From NCBI RefSeq assembly GCF_003939025.1, contig NZ_RQIH01000012.1, positions 1 to 64,000 of the forward strand: DNA of 64,000 bases. The letters run 5' to 3'. Positions 43,092 to 51,263 of the stretch are shown one piece after another. Under the pieces are notes generated by a model. That model worked only from the letters and a program-made list of their open reading frames with translations. It had not been told where the DNA came from and did not search any database. Made by a program: the position numbers and the translations under genes. Position 1 is the stretch's first letter; every line of letters begins with the position of its first letter. Source of the stretch: Rhizobium sophoriradicis (GTDB lineage: Bacteria; Pseudomonadota; Alphaproteobacteria; Rhizobiales; Rhizobiaceae).

Positions 43092-44291
43092 CTACCCCTG
43101 CTGAGATCGATCTTTTGATATCTTCACCAGCCGCGACAGGGCGAGCATCAACCCGCCGGCGATCAATCCCCAGAAGGCGCCTGAGATGCCGCCGAAGGAG
43201 ACGCCGGATGCCGTGACGAGAAAGGTGATCGCCGCCGCCTCGCGCGATTCGGGCGCCTGGAAGGCCGACATTGCCGAGGACGAGAAGGCGCCGACAAGCG
43301 CCAGCCCCGCCACCGCCTCGATCAGAACAGGAGGCGCCAAGGCAACGAAGGCCGTCACCGCGCCGGCAAGCAGCCCGAGGACGATGTAACCGACGCCGGC
43401 GATCAGCGACGCCCAATAGCGCCGCTTCGGATCCGCATGGGCGTCCTGCCCGGCGCACATGGCAGCTGTGATCGCAGCCAGATTGACCGCGTGGCCGCCG
43501 AACGGCGCCGAAAGCAACGAGAAGAAGCCTGTGACGGCAAAGAGCGGACCGGGCTTCGGATCGTAATGATTGACCTTCAGTACCGCGATGCCGGGAATAT
43601 TCTGCGAGGCCATTGTGACGATGAAGAGCGGCAGCGCGATCGAGATGAAAGCGGCGAGGCTGAACACCGGCCGGACGAATTCCCCAGCCGGAACCAATGA
43701 CTGTTGCAGCGAACTGAATGGACCGTCGGGAATATCGACACCGAAGGCTAGCACCAGCACGAATGCTGCGAGTGCCGCCGGCACTGCCCAGAGCCGCTTG
43801 AAGGCGCCGACGACGATCCAGGCGAGAACGATCGGCAGGCCGAACAGCGGATTGAAGCCGATTGCCTTCACCGGCGCAAAGCAGAGGCCGATCAACACGC
43901 CTGATAGCATCGCGTTGGCAAGCGGCGCCGGAATGGCGGCGACTGCCCGGCCAAGCGGCTTGAACAGCCCGGCGATGACGATCAGCACGGCGCAGATCAG
44001 GAATGCTCCGACCGCGGCATTGAAGCCGCCCTCAACCGACCCGGTACTTGCCAGCAACGCCGCACCCGGCGTTGACCAGGCGATGCTGATCGGCAAACGC
44101 GTCGCGGCGCTCAGCACGATCGCACAGACGCCCATGGAGATCGACAGTGCCATCAGTCCCGAGGCCGCCTGAACCTCTGTCGCGCCGACGGCCTGCAACC
44201 CATGCAGCACGACGGCGAAGGAGCTGGCGGAACCGACAAAAGCGGTGAGCAGGCCCATGAAAAGGGCCTGGACAGAAAAATCTTTGAGCAT
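43092..44291 (-). CDS. benE: Benzoate/H+ symporter, BenE family
   Basis: The 399-residue protein has about 11-12 hydrophobic helices. It has the BenE opening ('ALFMGLLTAFVGSASSFAVVL'), 'WSTPGAALL' and 'FGGHAVNLAAITAAMC'. BenE proteins import benzoate with a proton. No benzoate catabolic genes are in the window, so substrate specificity is by family only. It lies 61 bp upstream of the leuA leader ORF on the same strand, with its own coding direction and no shared overlap. Confidence 0.87.
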   Translation of the reverse strand: MLKDFSVQALFMGLLTAFVGSASSFAVVLHGLQAVGATEVQAASGLMALSISMGVCAIVLSAATRLPISIAWSTPGAALLASTGSVEGGFNAAVGAFLICAVLIVIAGLFKPLGRAVAAIPAPLANAMLSGVLIGLCFAPVKAIGFNPLFGLPIVLAWIVVGAFKRLWAVPAALAAFVLVLAFGVDIPDGPFSSLQQSLVPAGEFVRPVFSLAAFISIALPLFIVTMASQNIPGIAVLKVNHYDPKPGPLFAVTGFFSLLSAPFGGHAVNLAAITAAMCAGQDAHADPKRRYWASLIAGVGYIVLGLLAGAVTAFVALAPPVLIEAVAGLALVGAFSSSAMSAFQAPESREAAAITFLVTASGVSFGGISGAFWGLIAGGLMLALSRLVKISKDRSQQG

Positions 44292-44412
44292 GCCGGACTC
44301 GCGAGCTGCGGGAATGGCGCATGGAGCATGATGGTTGCGCCACGCGCAAGTCCGGATTCGGGCCTTTCCGTCCAGCCGCTAGTCTTCGAGGGCCACCAGT
44401 CTTGCCTTGCCC

Positions 44413-44454
44413 GAAAAACAAACCGCCCTCGCCTGCGATCACAGGCAAGGGCGG
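44413..44454 (-). terminator. Terminator of the ClpP-family gene
   Basis: On the minus strand, CCGCCCTTGCCTG (from 44454 down) pairs with CAGGCGAGGGCGG (down to 44423), with one mismatch, followed by TTTGTTTTT (44422-44414). It lies about 27 bp after the stop at 44481. Confidence 0.88.
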
Positions 44455-44480
44455 CTCTCAATAGCTTCGACTCGGAAAAC

Positions 44481-45065
44481 TTAGATATCGGCCTGCGACG
44501 TCACGATCCGCGAAACGAGGCCATAGTCCTTCGCCTCTTCGGCCGACAGCCAATAGTCGCGGTCGGTATCCTTGGCGATCTTGTCGAGCGGCTGGCCGGT
44601 GGCTTCAGCCATGATCTTGTTCAGACGCTCGTTCATCTTGATGATCTCGCGTGCCTGGATCTCGATGTCGGACGCCATGCCGCGCGTCCCGCCCGACGGT
44701 TGGTGCAGCAGGAAGCGCGTGTTCGGCAGGCAGAGGCGCTGCTCCTTCGGAGCGGCGACATAGATTAGCGCGCCGGCGGAGGCGACCCAGCCCGTGCCGA
44801 TCATCCATACCTTCGGCTTGATGAACTTGACCATGTCATGGATGGAATCGCCGGATTCGACATGGCCGCCGGGCGAATTGACATAGATGCGGATGTCGTC
44901 GTCGCTGGCTGCGGCAAGCGCCACGAGCTGCGAGCAGACTTTCTGCGCCAGTTCCTGATTGATCGGTCCATAGATGAAGATCGAACGCGACTTGAAAAGA
45001 TTCGCCTCCGTTTCCTTGCCGAGCGGCAGTTCCTTCGTCTTGTCGTCCTGTTCTTCGTCGTTCAT
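44481..45065 (-). CDS. clpP: ClpP-family serine protease subunit, non-clpX-linked paralogue
   Basis: 194 residues from ATG 45065 (AGAGGTTCG upstream). The ClpP catalytic Ser lies in 'WVASAGALIY' and the His in 'FLLHQPSGGTRG'. The Asp is expected in the 'DTDRDYWLSAEEAKDYGLV' segment. The 'SAGA' in place of the usual 'SMGA' and the divergent head ('KETEANLFKSRSIFIYGPIN') mark it as a paralogue rather than the main housekeeping ClpP. Neither tig nor clpX is adjacent. Probably part of a mixed or alternative Clp barrel. Confidence 0.88.
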   Translation of the reverse strand: MNDEEQDDKTKELPLGKETEANLFKSRSIFIYGPINQELAQKVCSQLVALAAASDDDIRIYVNSPGGHVESGDSIHDMVKFIKPKVWMIGTGWVASAGALIYVAAPKEQRLCLPNTRFLLHQPSGGTRGMASDIEIQAREIIKMNERLNKIMAEATGQPLDKIAKDTDRDYWLSAEEAKDYGLVSRIVTSQADI

Positions 45066-45294
45066 TCGAACCTCTCGGAGATGAATTCGGGTTCCTCGCA
45101 CATAGTGCGACTCAATGCCTAAAACAATGCGGGAAAAACACAAGGCACCGAAGCGGTGGAGATATCCTTAAGAAGCCGCGCGCCGTTCCGCAAGCCTTAC
45201 TGAAATGTAACGGTGGAAGGCTTTGAAAAGCCTGAATCGCTTCCTACCTCACCCCTCACGCGGCAGAGCCGTACGAAATAACAGGAGACAAGAC

Positions 45295-46071
45295 ATGTCA
45301 CCCGAAGAACGTCAACTGCTGACCGCCCTGTTCGACCGCGTGCGCACCGCTGCGGCCACGCCGCGCGACAGCGAGGCCGAGGCCCTGATCGACCAGGCGA
45401 CGCGGCAACAGCCCTCCGCCACCTATTATCTGGCTCAGGCCGTGATCGTTCAGGAAAAAGGGCTGGAGGCGGCCGCCAACCATATCAAGGAACTCGAGGA
45501 ACACGTCCGCCAGCTGGAAGCCGCCAGCAGTGAACACCGCCAGGCCGAACAGGGCGGCGGTTTCCTGAGCTCGATCTTCGGCAACACCCAGACGCAGCAG
45601 CCCGCCCCGGTTCCGTCCAGTCCTGCCAATCCCGGTCCCTGGGGCCAGCCCTCCCGCGGCTATGACGAACCCCGCGGTTATGACAGCAGCGCTCGCCAGC
45701 AGCAGCCGACCGGCCCCTGGAGCCAGCAGGCCTATGCGCCGTCGGCCGGCGGCAGCTTCCTGCGCGGCGCGCTCGGCACGGCAGCGGGCGTTGCCGGCGG
45801 CATGCTGCTCGCCAACTCGCTGAGCGGCATCTTCGGCAACCACATGTCCTCGCTCGGCTGGGGCTCGCCCTTCGGCGCCAATCCTTTCGGCAACGCCAGC
45901 GCGCCCACTGAGGAAACCGTCATCAACAATTATTTCGGCAATGACGACACCAGCCAGGCATCCGACAATGCCGGCAATAACAACGACGACGACAATCTGC
46001 AGCAGGCGGATTACGACAATGGCGACGACTACAGCGATGACTCGTCCGGGGATGATGTCACCGATGTTTGA
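45295..46071 (+). CDS. DUF2076 family protein
   Basis: This 258-residue protein starts MSPEERQLLTALFDRVRTA with an AGGAGACAAGAC ribosome site. The N-terminal helical domain (1-100) is the DUF2076 signature ('LIDQATRQQPSATYYLAQAV'). It is followed by a Pro/Gln/Gly-rich linker, a Gly-rich hydrophobic stretch ('LRGALGTAAGVAGGMLLANS') and a very acidic Asn/Asp tail (about 215-258). DUF2076 proteins are thought to be periplasmic, though no signal peptide is seen. Function unknown. Confidence 0.87.
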   Translation: MSPEERQLLTALFDRVRTAAATPRDSEAEALIDQATRQQPSATYYLAQAVIVQEKGLEAAANHIKELEEHVRQLEAASSEHRQAEQGGGFLSSIFGNTQTQQPAPVPSSPANPGPWGQPSRGYDEPRGYDSSARQQQPTGPWSQQAYAPSAGGSFLRGALGTAAGVAGGMLLANSLSGIFGNHMSSLGWGSPFGANPFGNASAPTEETVINNYFGNDDTSQASDNAGNNNDDDNLQQADYDNGDDYSDDSSGDDVTDV

Positions 46072-46169
46072 GAACGAGCGCTGAAGCGTTAACGGCCAGC
46101 GGTCAGACAAGGACAGCGGCTGCCGCACCCTCGCCCGGCCCTTCGCTTGGGCTCAGGGCGTTCGTCGCT

Positions 46170-46194
46170 GCAATCGATTCACTGGATCGATTGC
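46170..46194. repeat. 25-bp perfect palindrome downstream of the DUF2076 gene
   Basis: GCAATCGAT (46170-46178) and ATCGATTGC (46186-46194) flank TCACTGG, followed by CGGGCTTTGCCCG, another small hairpin. The preceding CCCTTCGCTTGGGCTCAG resembles CCCTTCGCTTGCGCTCAG inside the repeat at 40732-40905, so this is probably another member of an intergenic repeat family. It may also terminate DUF2076 transcription. Confidence 0.5.
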
Positions 46195-46216
46195 TCGGGC
46201 TTTGCCCGACCGCAGC

Positions 46217-46681
46217 TCACCCACGGCCACGATAGGTGGCAACACCCTGCTCCGGTAGCCACACGCCTTCCGGCGGCTGGCCCGTCTGCCAGAAGACGTC
46301 GATCGGGATGCCGCCGCGCGGATACCAGTAGGCACCGATCCTCAGCCACTTGGGATCGAGCAGCTCGACGATGCGCTTGGCGATATAGATCGAGCAGTCC
46401 TCGTGGAAGGCGCCGTGGTTGCGGAAGGAATGCAGGAACAGCTTCAGCGACTTCGATTCCACCAGCCATTCGCCCGGGATATAATCGATGACGATATGGG
46501 CGAAATCCGGCTGACCGGTCATCGGGCAGAGCGAGGTGAACTCAGGCGCCGTGAAGCGCACCACGTAGTCGGTGCCTGCATGGTTGGACGGTACTTTTTC
46601 AAGCACTGCCTCTTCCGGCGATTTCGCGGTTTCGGTCTGCTGGCCCAGCATCGACAGGCTGGAAACATCTGTATTCGGCAT
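46217..46681 (-). CDS. queF: NADPH-dependent 7-cyano-7-deazaguanine reductase
   Basis: QueF reduces preQ0 to preQ1 for queuosine in tRNA anticodons. The 154-residue length matches the short (unimodular) form. Catalytic Cys in 'FTSLCPMTGQPDFA' and motif 'SLKLFLHSFRNHGAFHED' are present. The start at 46681 overlaps the stop of the CDF transporter (TGATG). An extra Met at 46684 is possible but sits too close to the ribosome site GGAGG. No other que genes are here. Confidence 0.95.
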   Translation of the reverse strand: MPNTDVSSLSMLGQQTETAKSPEEAVLEKVPSNHAGTDYVVRFTAPEFTSLCPMTGQPDFAHIVIDYIPGEWLVESKSLKLFLHSFRNHGAFHEDCSIYIAKRIVELLDPKWLRIGAYWYPRGGIPIDVFWQTGQPPEGVWLPEQGVATYRGRG

Positions 46682-47595
46682 CATGCCTCCTTGACGACTT
46701 TGACGCGGATGCCATGGGCCTTTTCGCCCTCCGGCTCCACATGAATGGCTATTTTGGCGCCCTCATGCACTCTCCTAATGGCATCCTCAAGGCGGTCGCA
46801 TATATCATGCGCCTGCCGCACGGACATTCCCTCGGGCACCACCATGTGAAAATCGATAAAAGTAACGGTACCCGCCCGCCTGGTTTTCAGATCATGCACG
46901 CCGATCGAGCCCGCCGCATGGGTGGCGATCGCCTGCTTGATCGCCTCCTCCTCCTGCGGCTCGACCGCCTGGTCCATAAGCCCGCCGATCGATTGCGAGA
47001 TCACCTTCCAGCCCTGATAGAGAATGTTGACGGCAACAAGGATGGCAAGCACCGGGTCGAAGATCGCATAGCCGGTCGCCAGCGCCAGCAGCAGGCCGAC
47101 GAGCACGCCGACGGAAGTGACCACATCGGACATGATATGCTGCCCGTCCGCGGCGAGTGCCGCCGAGCGATGTTTGCGGCCCGCCCGGATCAGCAGCCGC
47201 GCCCAGACAGCGTTGATAAGGCCGGCTGCCAGATTGATCGCCAGACCGAGCACCGGCGCGTCGAGCATGCGCGGCTCGGAGAGATAGCCAATCGCCTCGT
47301 TGACGATCAGCAGGGCGGCGACGACGATCAGCACGCCCTCCGTGACGGCAGACAGATACTCGGCCTTGTGATGGCCGAAGGGATGGTCGTGATCGGCCGG
47401 CTTCTGCGCATAGCGGATGACGAAGAAGGCGAGGAAGGCCGCGACGACGTTGACCGTCGATTCGAGCCCGTCCGACAGCAGCGCCACCGAGCCCGTCACC
47501 CACCAGGCCGCCATCTTCAGCCCCATGACGCCGAGCGACAGCGGGATCCCCCACATCGCCAGCTTCCGAACCGTAAGATTGCCGTCGTCGCTCAT
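46681..47595 (-). CDS. Cation diffusion facilitator family transporter
   Basis: 304 residues from ATG 47595. There are six membrane helices and the CDF metal site residues: 'SDGLESTVNVVAAFLAFF' (first D), 'HPFGHHKAEY', and 'ADGQHIMSDVVTSVGVLV' (HxxxD pair). A C-terminal cytoplasmic metallochaperone-like domain is seen ('VHDLKTRRAGTVTFIDFHM'). These export divalent metals such as Zn, Mn or Fe. The exact metal is not readable. It is coupled to queF by a one-base overlap. Confidence 0.92.
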   Translation of the reverse strand: MSDDGNLTVRKLAMWGIPLSLGVMGLKMAAWWVTGSVALLSDGLESTVNVVAAFLAFFVIRYAQKPADHDHPFGHHKAEYLSAVTEGVLIVVAALLIVNEAIGYLSEPRMLDAPVLGLAINLAAGLINAVWARLLIRAGRKHRSAALAADGQHIMSDVVTSVGVLVGLLLALATGYAIFDPVLAILVAVNILYQGWKVISQSIGGLMDQAVEPQEEEAIKQAIATHAAGSIGVHDLKTRRAGTVTFIDFHMVVPEGMSVRQAHDICDRLEDAIRRVHEGAKIAIHVEPEGEKAHGIRVKVVKEA

Positions 47596-47643
47596 AACGT
47601 CCTCCTGCGGTTGCGAATGAATTGCAGGGTCTAAGCCATTGAA

Positions 47644-47679
47644 ACGCAAAACCGCCCACGCGATGTCGCGCAGGCGGCC
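47644..47679 (-). terminator. Terminator of the DUF2161 gene
   Basis: On the minus strand CCGCC (from 47677) and GGCGG (to 47652) enclose an inner CGCG/CGCG stem, followed by TTTTGCGTTT. It lies about 100 bp after the DUF2161 stop and just before the CDF start. Confidence 0.75.
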
Positions 47680-47778
47680 CAGTTGAGGGTGATATGGGCG
47701 ATGATGAAGGATTTGTCAAAGAGAATGACGCATCCTTCACAGCTGTTACCGCCCGGCCTAGAACGCAGCTACAGCAAA

Positions 47779-48456
47779 CTATACGGGATCAGAAGCGGGA
47801 TCGGCGACAGGCTGCGGCCAGCGCAAGAGGGCGGCCTGGCCTGCCGGCGTCAGGGTGTAGATGCCCTTTTCGATGCGCTCGAACCATCCGTAGACGTTGT
47901 CGCGCAGGATTGAGCCGGCATTGGCCGCAAGCGCCTTCATCTCCCGCGGCCGCTGGAGCCCCTGCTCGAGAGCCGAGGCGCAGAGCAACGCTTGCTGGCG
48001 ATAGGCGGTCATGATCGGTGCGCGCGAACCGCCGCCGACGGCCGGATCGCCACGGCGGCGTTGGTGCTCCCTGACAAGGCGCGAGCGCCGCTTCGGATTG
48101 GTGCGTGGCATCGGCGAGACCGAACTGACGATGATGCTGACCTCACCGCCATCGGAGACGCCGAGCATGCCGATGCCGAGGCGCCGGCAGAGGTCGCGGT
48201 AGCGCCGGTCGGTCTCCCGCCCTCGGCCTTTGGCGGAGACGCGGGCCGCGATCCAGACTTCGTCGCTCATCGACGCCCGGTCGACCACCTGAAGCAGCAG
48301 TTCGAGATTGAAGGAGAGCTTGAGTTCGCACACGACCACGACCGGCGGCTCGCTGTCGCTTAAACCCACGAGATCGCATCCGCCGACCTCACCCTTGACC
48401 ACGTAACCGGCCGCCTCCAGGAAGGCTTTGACCGGCAGGTAGAGCGAGGTTTCCAT
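47779..48456 (-). CDS. DUF2161 family putative PD-(D/E)xK phosphodiesterase
   Basis: The 225-residue protein has the nuclease-like core 'GGCDLVGLSDSEPPVVVVCELKLSF', read as D-(x)n-ExK (D at about 28, E-L-K near 44-46). This matches the PD-(D/E)xK fold assigned to DUF2161. The rest is basic ('RTNPKRRSRLVREHQRRRG') and ends in a winged-helix-like region ('GWFERIEKGIYTLTPAGQAALL'). A DNA-targeting or processing role is suggested, but there is no partner gene. Possibly cotranscribed with the small gene upstream. Confidence 0.8.
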   Translation of the reverse strand: METSLYLPVKAFLEAAGYVVKGEVGGCDLVGLSDSEPPVVVVCELKLSFNLELLLQVVDRASMSDEVWIAARVSAKGRGRETDRRYRDLCRRLGIGMLGVSDGGEVSIIVSSVSPMPRTNPKRRSRLVREHQRRRGDPAVGGGSRAPIMTAYRQQALLCASALEQGLQRPREMKALAANAGSILRDNVYGWFERIEKGIYTLTPAGQAALLRWPQPVADPASDPV

Positions 48457-48470
48457 CAGAAAATCACGCC

Positions 48471-48710
48471 TCAGGCGGCGTTGAGGTCGGCAATTTCGCC
48501 ATGGCGTGCAAGCAATCGCGGCGAGGTAATGTCGCCGGTCTCCTCATCCACGATCACGGCATAGGCCGCGACGCCGACGAAACGCTCGGCCATCGCCGAG
48601 GCGATCTTTTCCGCGCTGACGGCATTCGATGCCTGGCGCATTTCGCCGGGCACGAGATTGCCGCGGTTCTTGCGGTAAGGGAGCACGATAAACTTCTCGG
48701 CATTGGCCAC
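48471..48710 (-). CDS. Small hypothetical protein
   Basis: A 79-residue frame from GTG 48710 ('MANAEKFIVLPYRKNRGNLV'). A TTG at 48767 is the only other start and would begin inside the terminator of trpE(G). The protein is soluble, with 'VSAEKIASAMAERFVGVAAYAVIVDEETGD' (read in parts) giving a helix-strand pattern. Family not recognised. It lies 14 bp upstream of DUF2161 on the same strand. Confidence 0.6.
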   Translation of the reverse strand: MANAEKFIVLPYRKNRGNLVPGEMRQASNAVSAEKIASAMAERFVGVAAYAVIVDEETGDITSPRLLARHGEIADLNAA

Positions 48711-48767
48711 AGCGATAATTCCCGGTTGATCGTTCCGGAAATGTTCTGATTTGCCCGATAAAGTCAA

Positions 48768-48795
48768 CCGCCCTTCCCGCTGGCAGGAAGGGCGG
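48768..48795 (-). terminator. Terminator of trpE(G)
   Basis: CCGCCCTTCC (48768-48777) and GGAAGGGCGG (48786-48795) form a perfect 10-bp stem just after the trpE(G) stop (48808), followed on the minus strand by TTGACTTT. Confidence 0.8.
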
Positions 48796-48807
48796 ACAGA
48801 ATGGCCG

Positions 48808-50997
48808 TCAGGCAGCCTTGGTCTTCACCTTGCGCGCCAGATGCGCCACGACATTCTCGATCATCCGCATGCCGGCATCGCCGCCGAGCGTCATGATCGA
48901 CTCCGGATGGAACTGCACCGCGGCGATTGGCTCCTTGGCATGCTCGATGCCCATGATCGTGCCGTCCTCGCTCTCTGCCGTGATGATGAACTCGGCCGGC
49001 AGCGTCGAGGGATCGGCGAAGATCGAGTGATAGCGGCCGACCGTCACCTCCCTGGCAAGGCCGGAGAAGACGATGCCCGGCTCCAGCACGCGGATTCGCG
49101 AGGGCTTGCCGTGCATCGGCAGCGCCAGATGACGCAGTTCCCCGCCATAGGCTTCGGCGAGCGCCTGCAAACCGAGGCAGACGCCGAAGATCGGCAGGTT
49201 GCGCGCCCGCGCCTTCTTGATCGTCGCTTTGCAGTCGAAATCCTTCGGCGTACCGGGCCCGGGCGACAGCACGACCAGATCCGGGTTCAACCGGTCGAAA
49301 ATCTCCTCCGGCACCGGCGTGCGCACGGTCGAAACCGTTGCCCCGGTCTGGCGGAAATAATTGGCGAGCGTGTGGACGAAGCTGTCCTCATGGTCGATGA
49401 GCAGGATGCTGACGCCCTTGCCGACGCTTGCGACGTCGCGCTGGATCTTGCCGGAATTGCCGGTCTTGGCGTCTCGGATGGCGGAAAGCATGGCAGAGGC
49501 CTTCAATTCGGTTTCGGCTTCCTCTTCCTCGGGAATGGAATCGTTGAGCAGCGTCGCGCCGGCGCGCACCTCGGCGATGCCGTCCTTGATGCGCACGGTG
49601 CGCAGCGTCAGGCCGGTGTTCATGTCGCCATTGAAGCCGACCATGCCGATCGCTCCGCCATACCATGCACGTGGGCTCTTTTCATGGCTCTCGATGAAGC
49701 GCATCGCCCAGAGCTTTGGCGCGCCGGTGACGGTCACCGCCCAGGCGTGGCTCAGGAAACCGTCAAAGGCGTCCATGTCGTCGCGTAGCCGCCCCTCGAT
49801 ATGGTCGACCGTATGGATGAGGCGCGAATACATCTCGATCTGCCGGCGGCCGATCACCTTGACGGAACCCGGTTCGCACACACGGCTCTTGTCGTTGCGG
49901 TCGACGTCCGAGCACATGGTCAGCTCGGACTCGTCCTTCTTCGAATTCAAAAGCTTCAGGATCTGCTCGCTGTCGGCGATCGGATCGTCGCCGCGCTTGA
50001 TCGTGCCAGAGATCGGGCAGGTCTCGATGCGGCGGCCGGAGACGCGCACGAACATCTCGGGCGAGGCACCGACCAGATATTCCTGATTGCCGAGATTGAT
50101 GAAGAAGGAATAGGGCGACGGATTGATCGCCTTCAGCCGCTTCGAAATGTCGGAAGGCTTGCTTTCGCAGCGCTCCATGAACTTTTGCCCCGGCACGACC
50201 TCGAACAGATCGCCCTTGCGGAAACTCTCCTTGGCCTTGGTGACGAGTTCGGCATATTCGCCGGGCCGATGGTCGCTCTTCGGCGGAATGGCAACCGTAT
50301 GCTGGAAAGGCTCCGGCGCGATCTGCTCGGCCTTGCCCTCGGTTGTCACGCCGCCTTTCTCGAAATCATAGCGGTCGATCCAGGCTTTCGCGGCATAGTT
50401 ATCGACGACCAGGATCTCGTCCGGCAGGTAGAGCACCATGTCGCGCTGGTCGGAGGGCCGCGTCAGCTTCAGATCGATCGCGTCGAACTGGAAGGCGATG
50501 TCGTAGCCGAAGGCGCCGTAGAGCCCGAGGCTCGCATCCGCCTGCGAATAGAAGAGGTCGGTGACGGCACGCAGCACCGTGAAGACCGTCGGCATCTTCG
50601 AGCGCTCCTCCTCGGTAAACACCCGGTCCGGCGTCTTGACGGAAAGGTCGAGGCGGCGGGCGGAGGAAGCGCCGAGCACGAGGTCGGGTACCGCCTTCAG
50701 CCGCTCGGTCACGAAGCCAAGAAGCACCTCGCCGCGTTCGTTGTAGGCTTCGATCCAGACGTCACGCCCGAAGGAAGAGATGCCGAGCGGCGGATCGACG
50801 ACGGCGGTATCCCAGCGCGTATAGCGGCCCGGATATTCGTAGTTCGACGAAAACACCGCGCCGCGACGCTCATCGAGCTTGTCGACATAGGAAGAGACCG
50901 CGTCACTGTAGGGGATCGCCCGCCGCTGCCGCGTGACTGTTATCCCGCCCTTGGTCTCGTAGATTTCCGCACCATCATCCCGCAGGATCGTTACCAT
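48808..50997 (-). CDS. trpE: Fused anthranilate synthase (TrpE-TrpG)
   Basis: This 729-residue protein converts chorismate and glutamine to anthranilate, the first step of tryptophan synthesis. Residues 1 to about 500 form the TrpE part ('IKRGDDPIADSEQ', 'LTMCSDVDRNDKSRVCEPGS', 'SHAWAVTVTGAPK'). Residues about 530-729 form the glutamine amidotransferase TrpG (nucleophile Cys in 'FGVCLGLQALAEAYGG', His-Glu in 'VQFHPES'). The fused form is typical of Rhizobiales. A trpL leader and attenuator precede it. Confidence 0.97.
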   Translation of the reverse strand: MVTILRDDGAEIYETKGGITVTRQRRAIPYSDAVSSYVDKLDERRGAVFSSNYEYPGRYTRWDTAVVDPPLGISSFGRDVWIEAYNERGEVLLGFVTERLKAVPDLVLGASSARRLDLSVKTPDRVFTEEERSKMPTVFTVLRAVTDLFYSQADASLGLYGAFGYDIAFQFDAIDLKLTRPSDQRDMVLYLPDEILVVDNYAAKAWIDRYDFEKGGVTTEGKAEQIAPEPFQHTVAIPPKSDHRPGEYAELVTKAKESFRKGDLFEVVPGQKFMERCESKPSDISKRLKAINPSPYSFFINLGNQEYLVGASPEMFVRVSGRRIETCPISGTIKRGDDPIADSEQILKLLNSKKDESELTMCSDVDRNDKSRVCEPGSVKVIGRRQIEMYSRLIHTVDHIEGRLRDDMDAFDGFLSHAWAVTVTGAPKLWAMRFIESHEKSPRAWYGGAIGMVGFNGDMNTGLTLRTVRIKDGIAEVRAGATLLNDSIPEEEEAETELKASAMLSAIRDAKTGNSGKIQRDVASVGKGVSILLIDHEDSFVHTLANYFRQTGATVSTVRTPVPEEIFDRLNPDLVVLSPGPGTPKDFDCKATIKKARARNLPIFGVCLGLQALAEAYGGELRHLALPMHGKPSRIRVLEPGIVFSGLAREVTVGRYHSIFADPSTLPAEFIITAESEDGTIMGIEHAKEPIAAVQFHPESIMTLGGDAGMRMIENVVAHLARKVKTKAA

Positions 50998-51037
50998 AGT
51001 TCCACTCCGTTATCGGGCCCGGACGACAGGCGGCGAT

Positions 51038-51071
51038 AAAACAAAAACGCCGCCTCGAAGTTTCGGGCGGC
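51038..51071 (-). terminator. trp attenuator (intrinsic terminator in leader)
   Basis: On the minus strand GCCGCC (from 51071) and GGCGGC (to 51049) form a stem around CGAAACTTCGA, with TTTTTGTTTT after it. It lies 42 bp downstream of the trpL stop and 40 bp upstream of trpE(G), as expected for transcription attenuation. The released RNA corresponds to the rnTrpL small RNA known in Sinorhizobium meliloti. Confidence 0.9.
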
Positions 51072-51112
51072 TCACTCGTCGTCGTCTTTGGACACGATTG
51101 GTCGAGGCCGCC

Positions 51113-51157
51113 TCAGCGAGCCCACCACCAAACAGCAATGTTCAAAGACTTGATCAT
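51113..51157 (-). CDS. trpL: trp leader peptide
   Basis: The 14-residue peptide MIKSLNIAVWWWAR ends with three consecutive Trp codons (TGG at 51122-51130), then Ala, Arg and TGA. This closely resembles the S. meliloti leader peptide peTrpL, which also has three Trp codons followed by Ala-Arg. Ribosome stalling at these codons sets whether trpE(G) is transcribed. In S. meliloti the peptide and RNA also have trans-acting roles. Confidence 0.93.
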   Translation of the reverse strand: MIKSLNIAVWWWAR

Positions 51158-51163
51158 GGAAAA

Positions 51164-51192
51164 TTGTTAGCCTGAGATCAGCCGCCGCGCAA
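51164..51192 (-). promoter_or_regulatory. Promoter of trpL-trpE(G)
   Basis: On the minus strand TTGCGC (51187-51192) is 17 nt from TAACAA (51164-51169). The ATG of trpL begins 6 nt further on, so the transcript should be leaderless, as reported for trpL in S. meliloti. Confidence 0.7.
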
Positions 51193-51210
51193 GAGGCGAT
51201 CGCACGAATG

Positions 51211-51234
51211 AAAAGGGCGGCCCGAAAGCCGCCC
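51211..51234 (-). terminator. Terminator of the hemin receptor gene
   Basis: On the minus strand GGGCGGC (from 51234) pairs with GCCGCCC (to 51215) around a short loop, followed by TTTT. It ends transcription from the receptor gene (stop 51264) just upstream of the trpL promoter. Confidence 0.8.
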
Positions 51235-51263
51235 CTCCCCCAGCCTTGAAGGACATAACTGGC

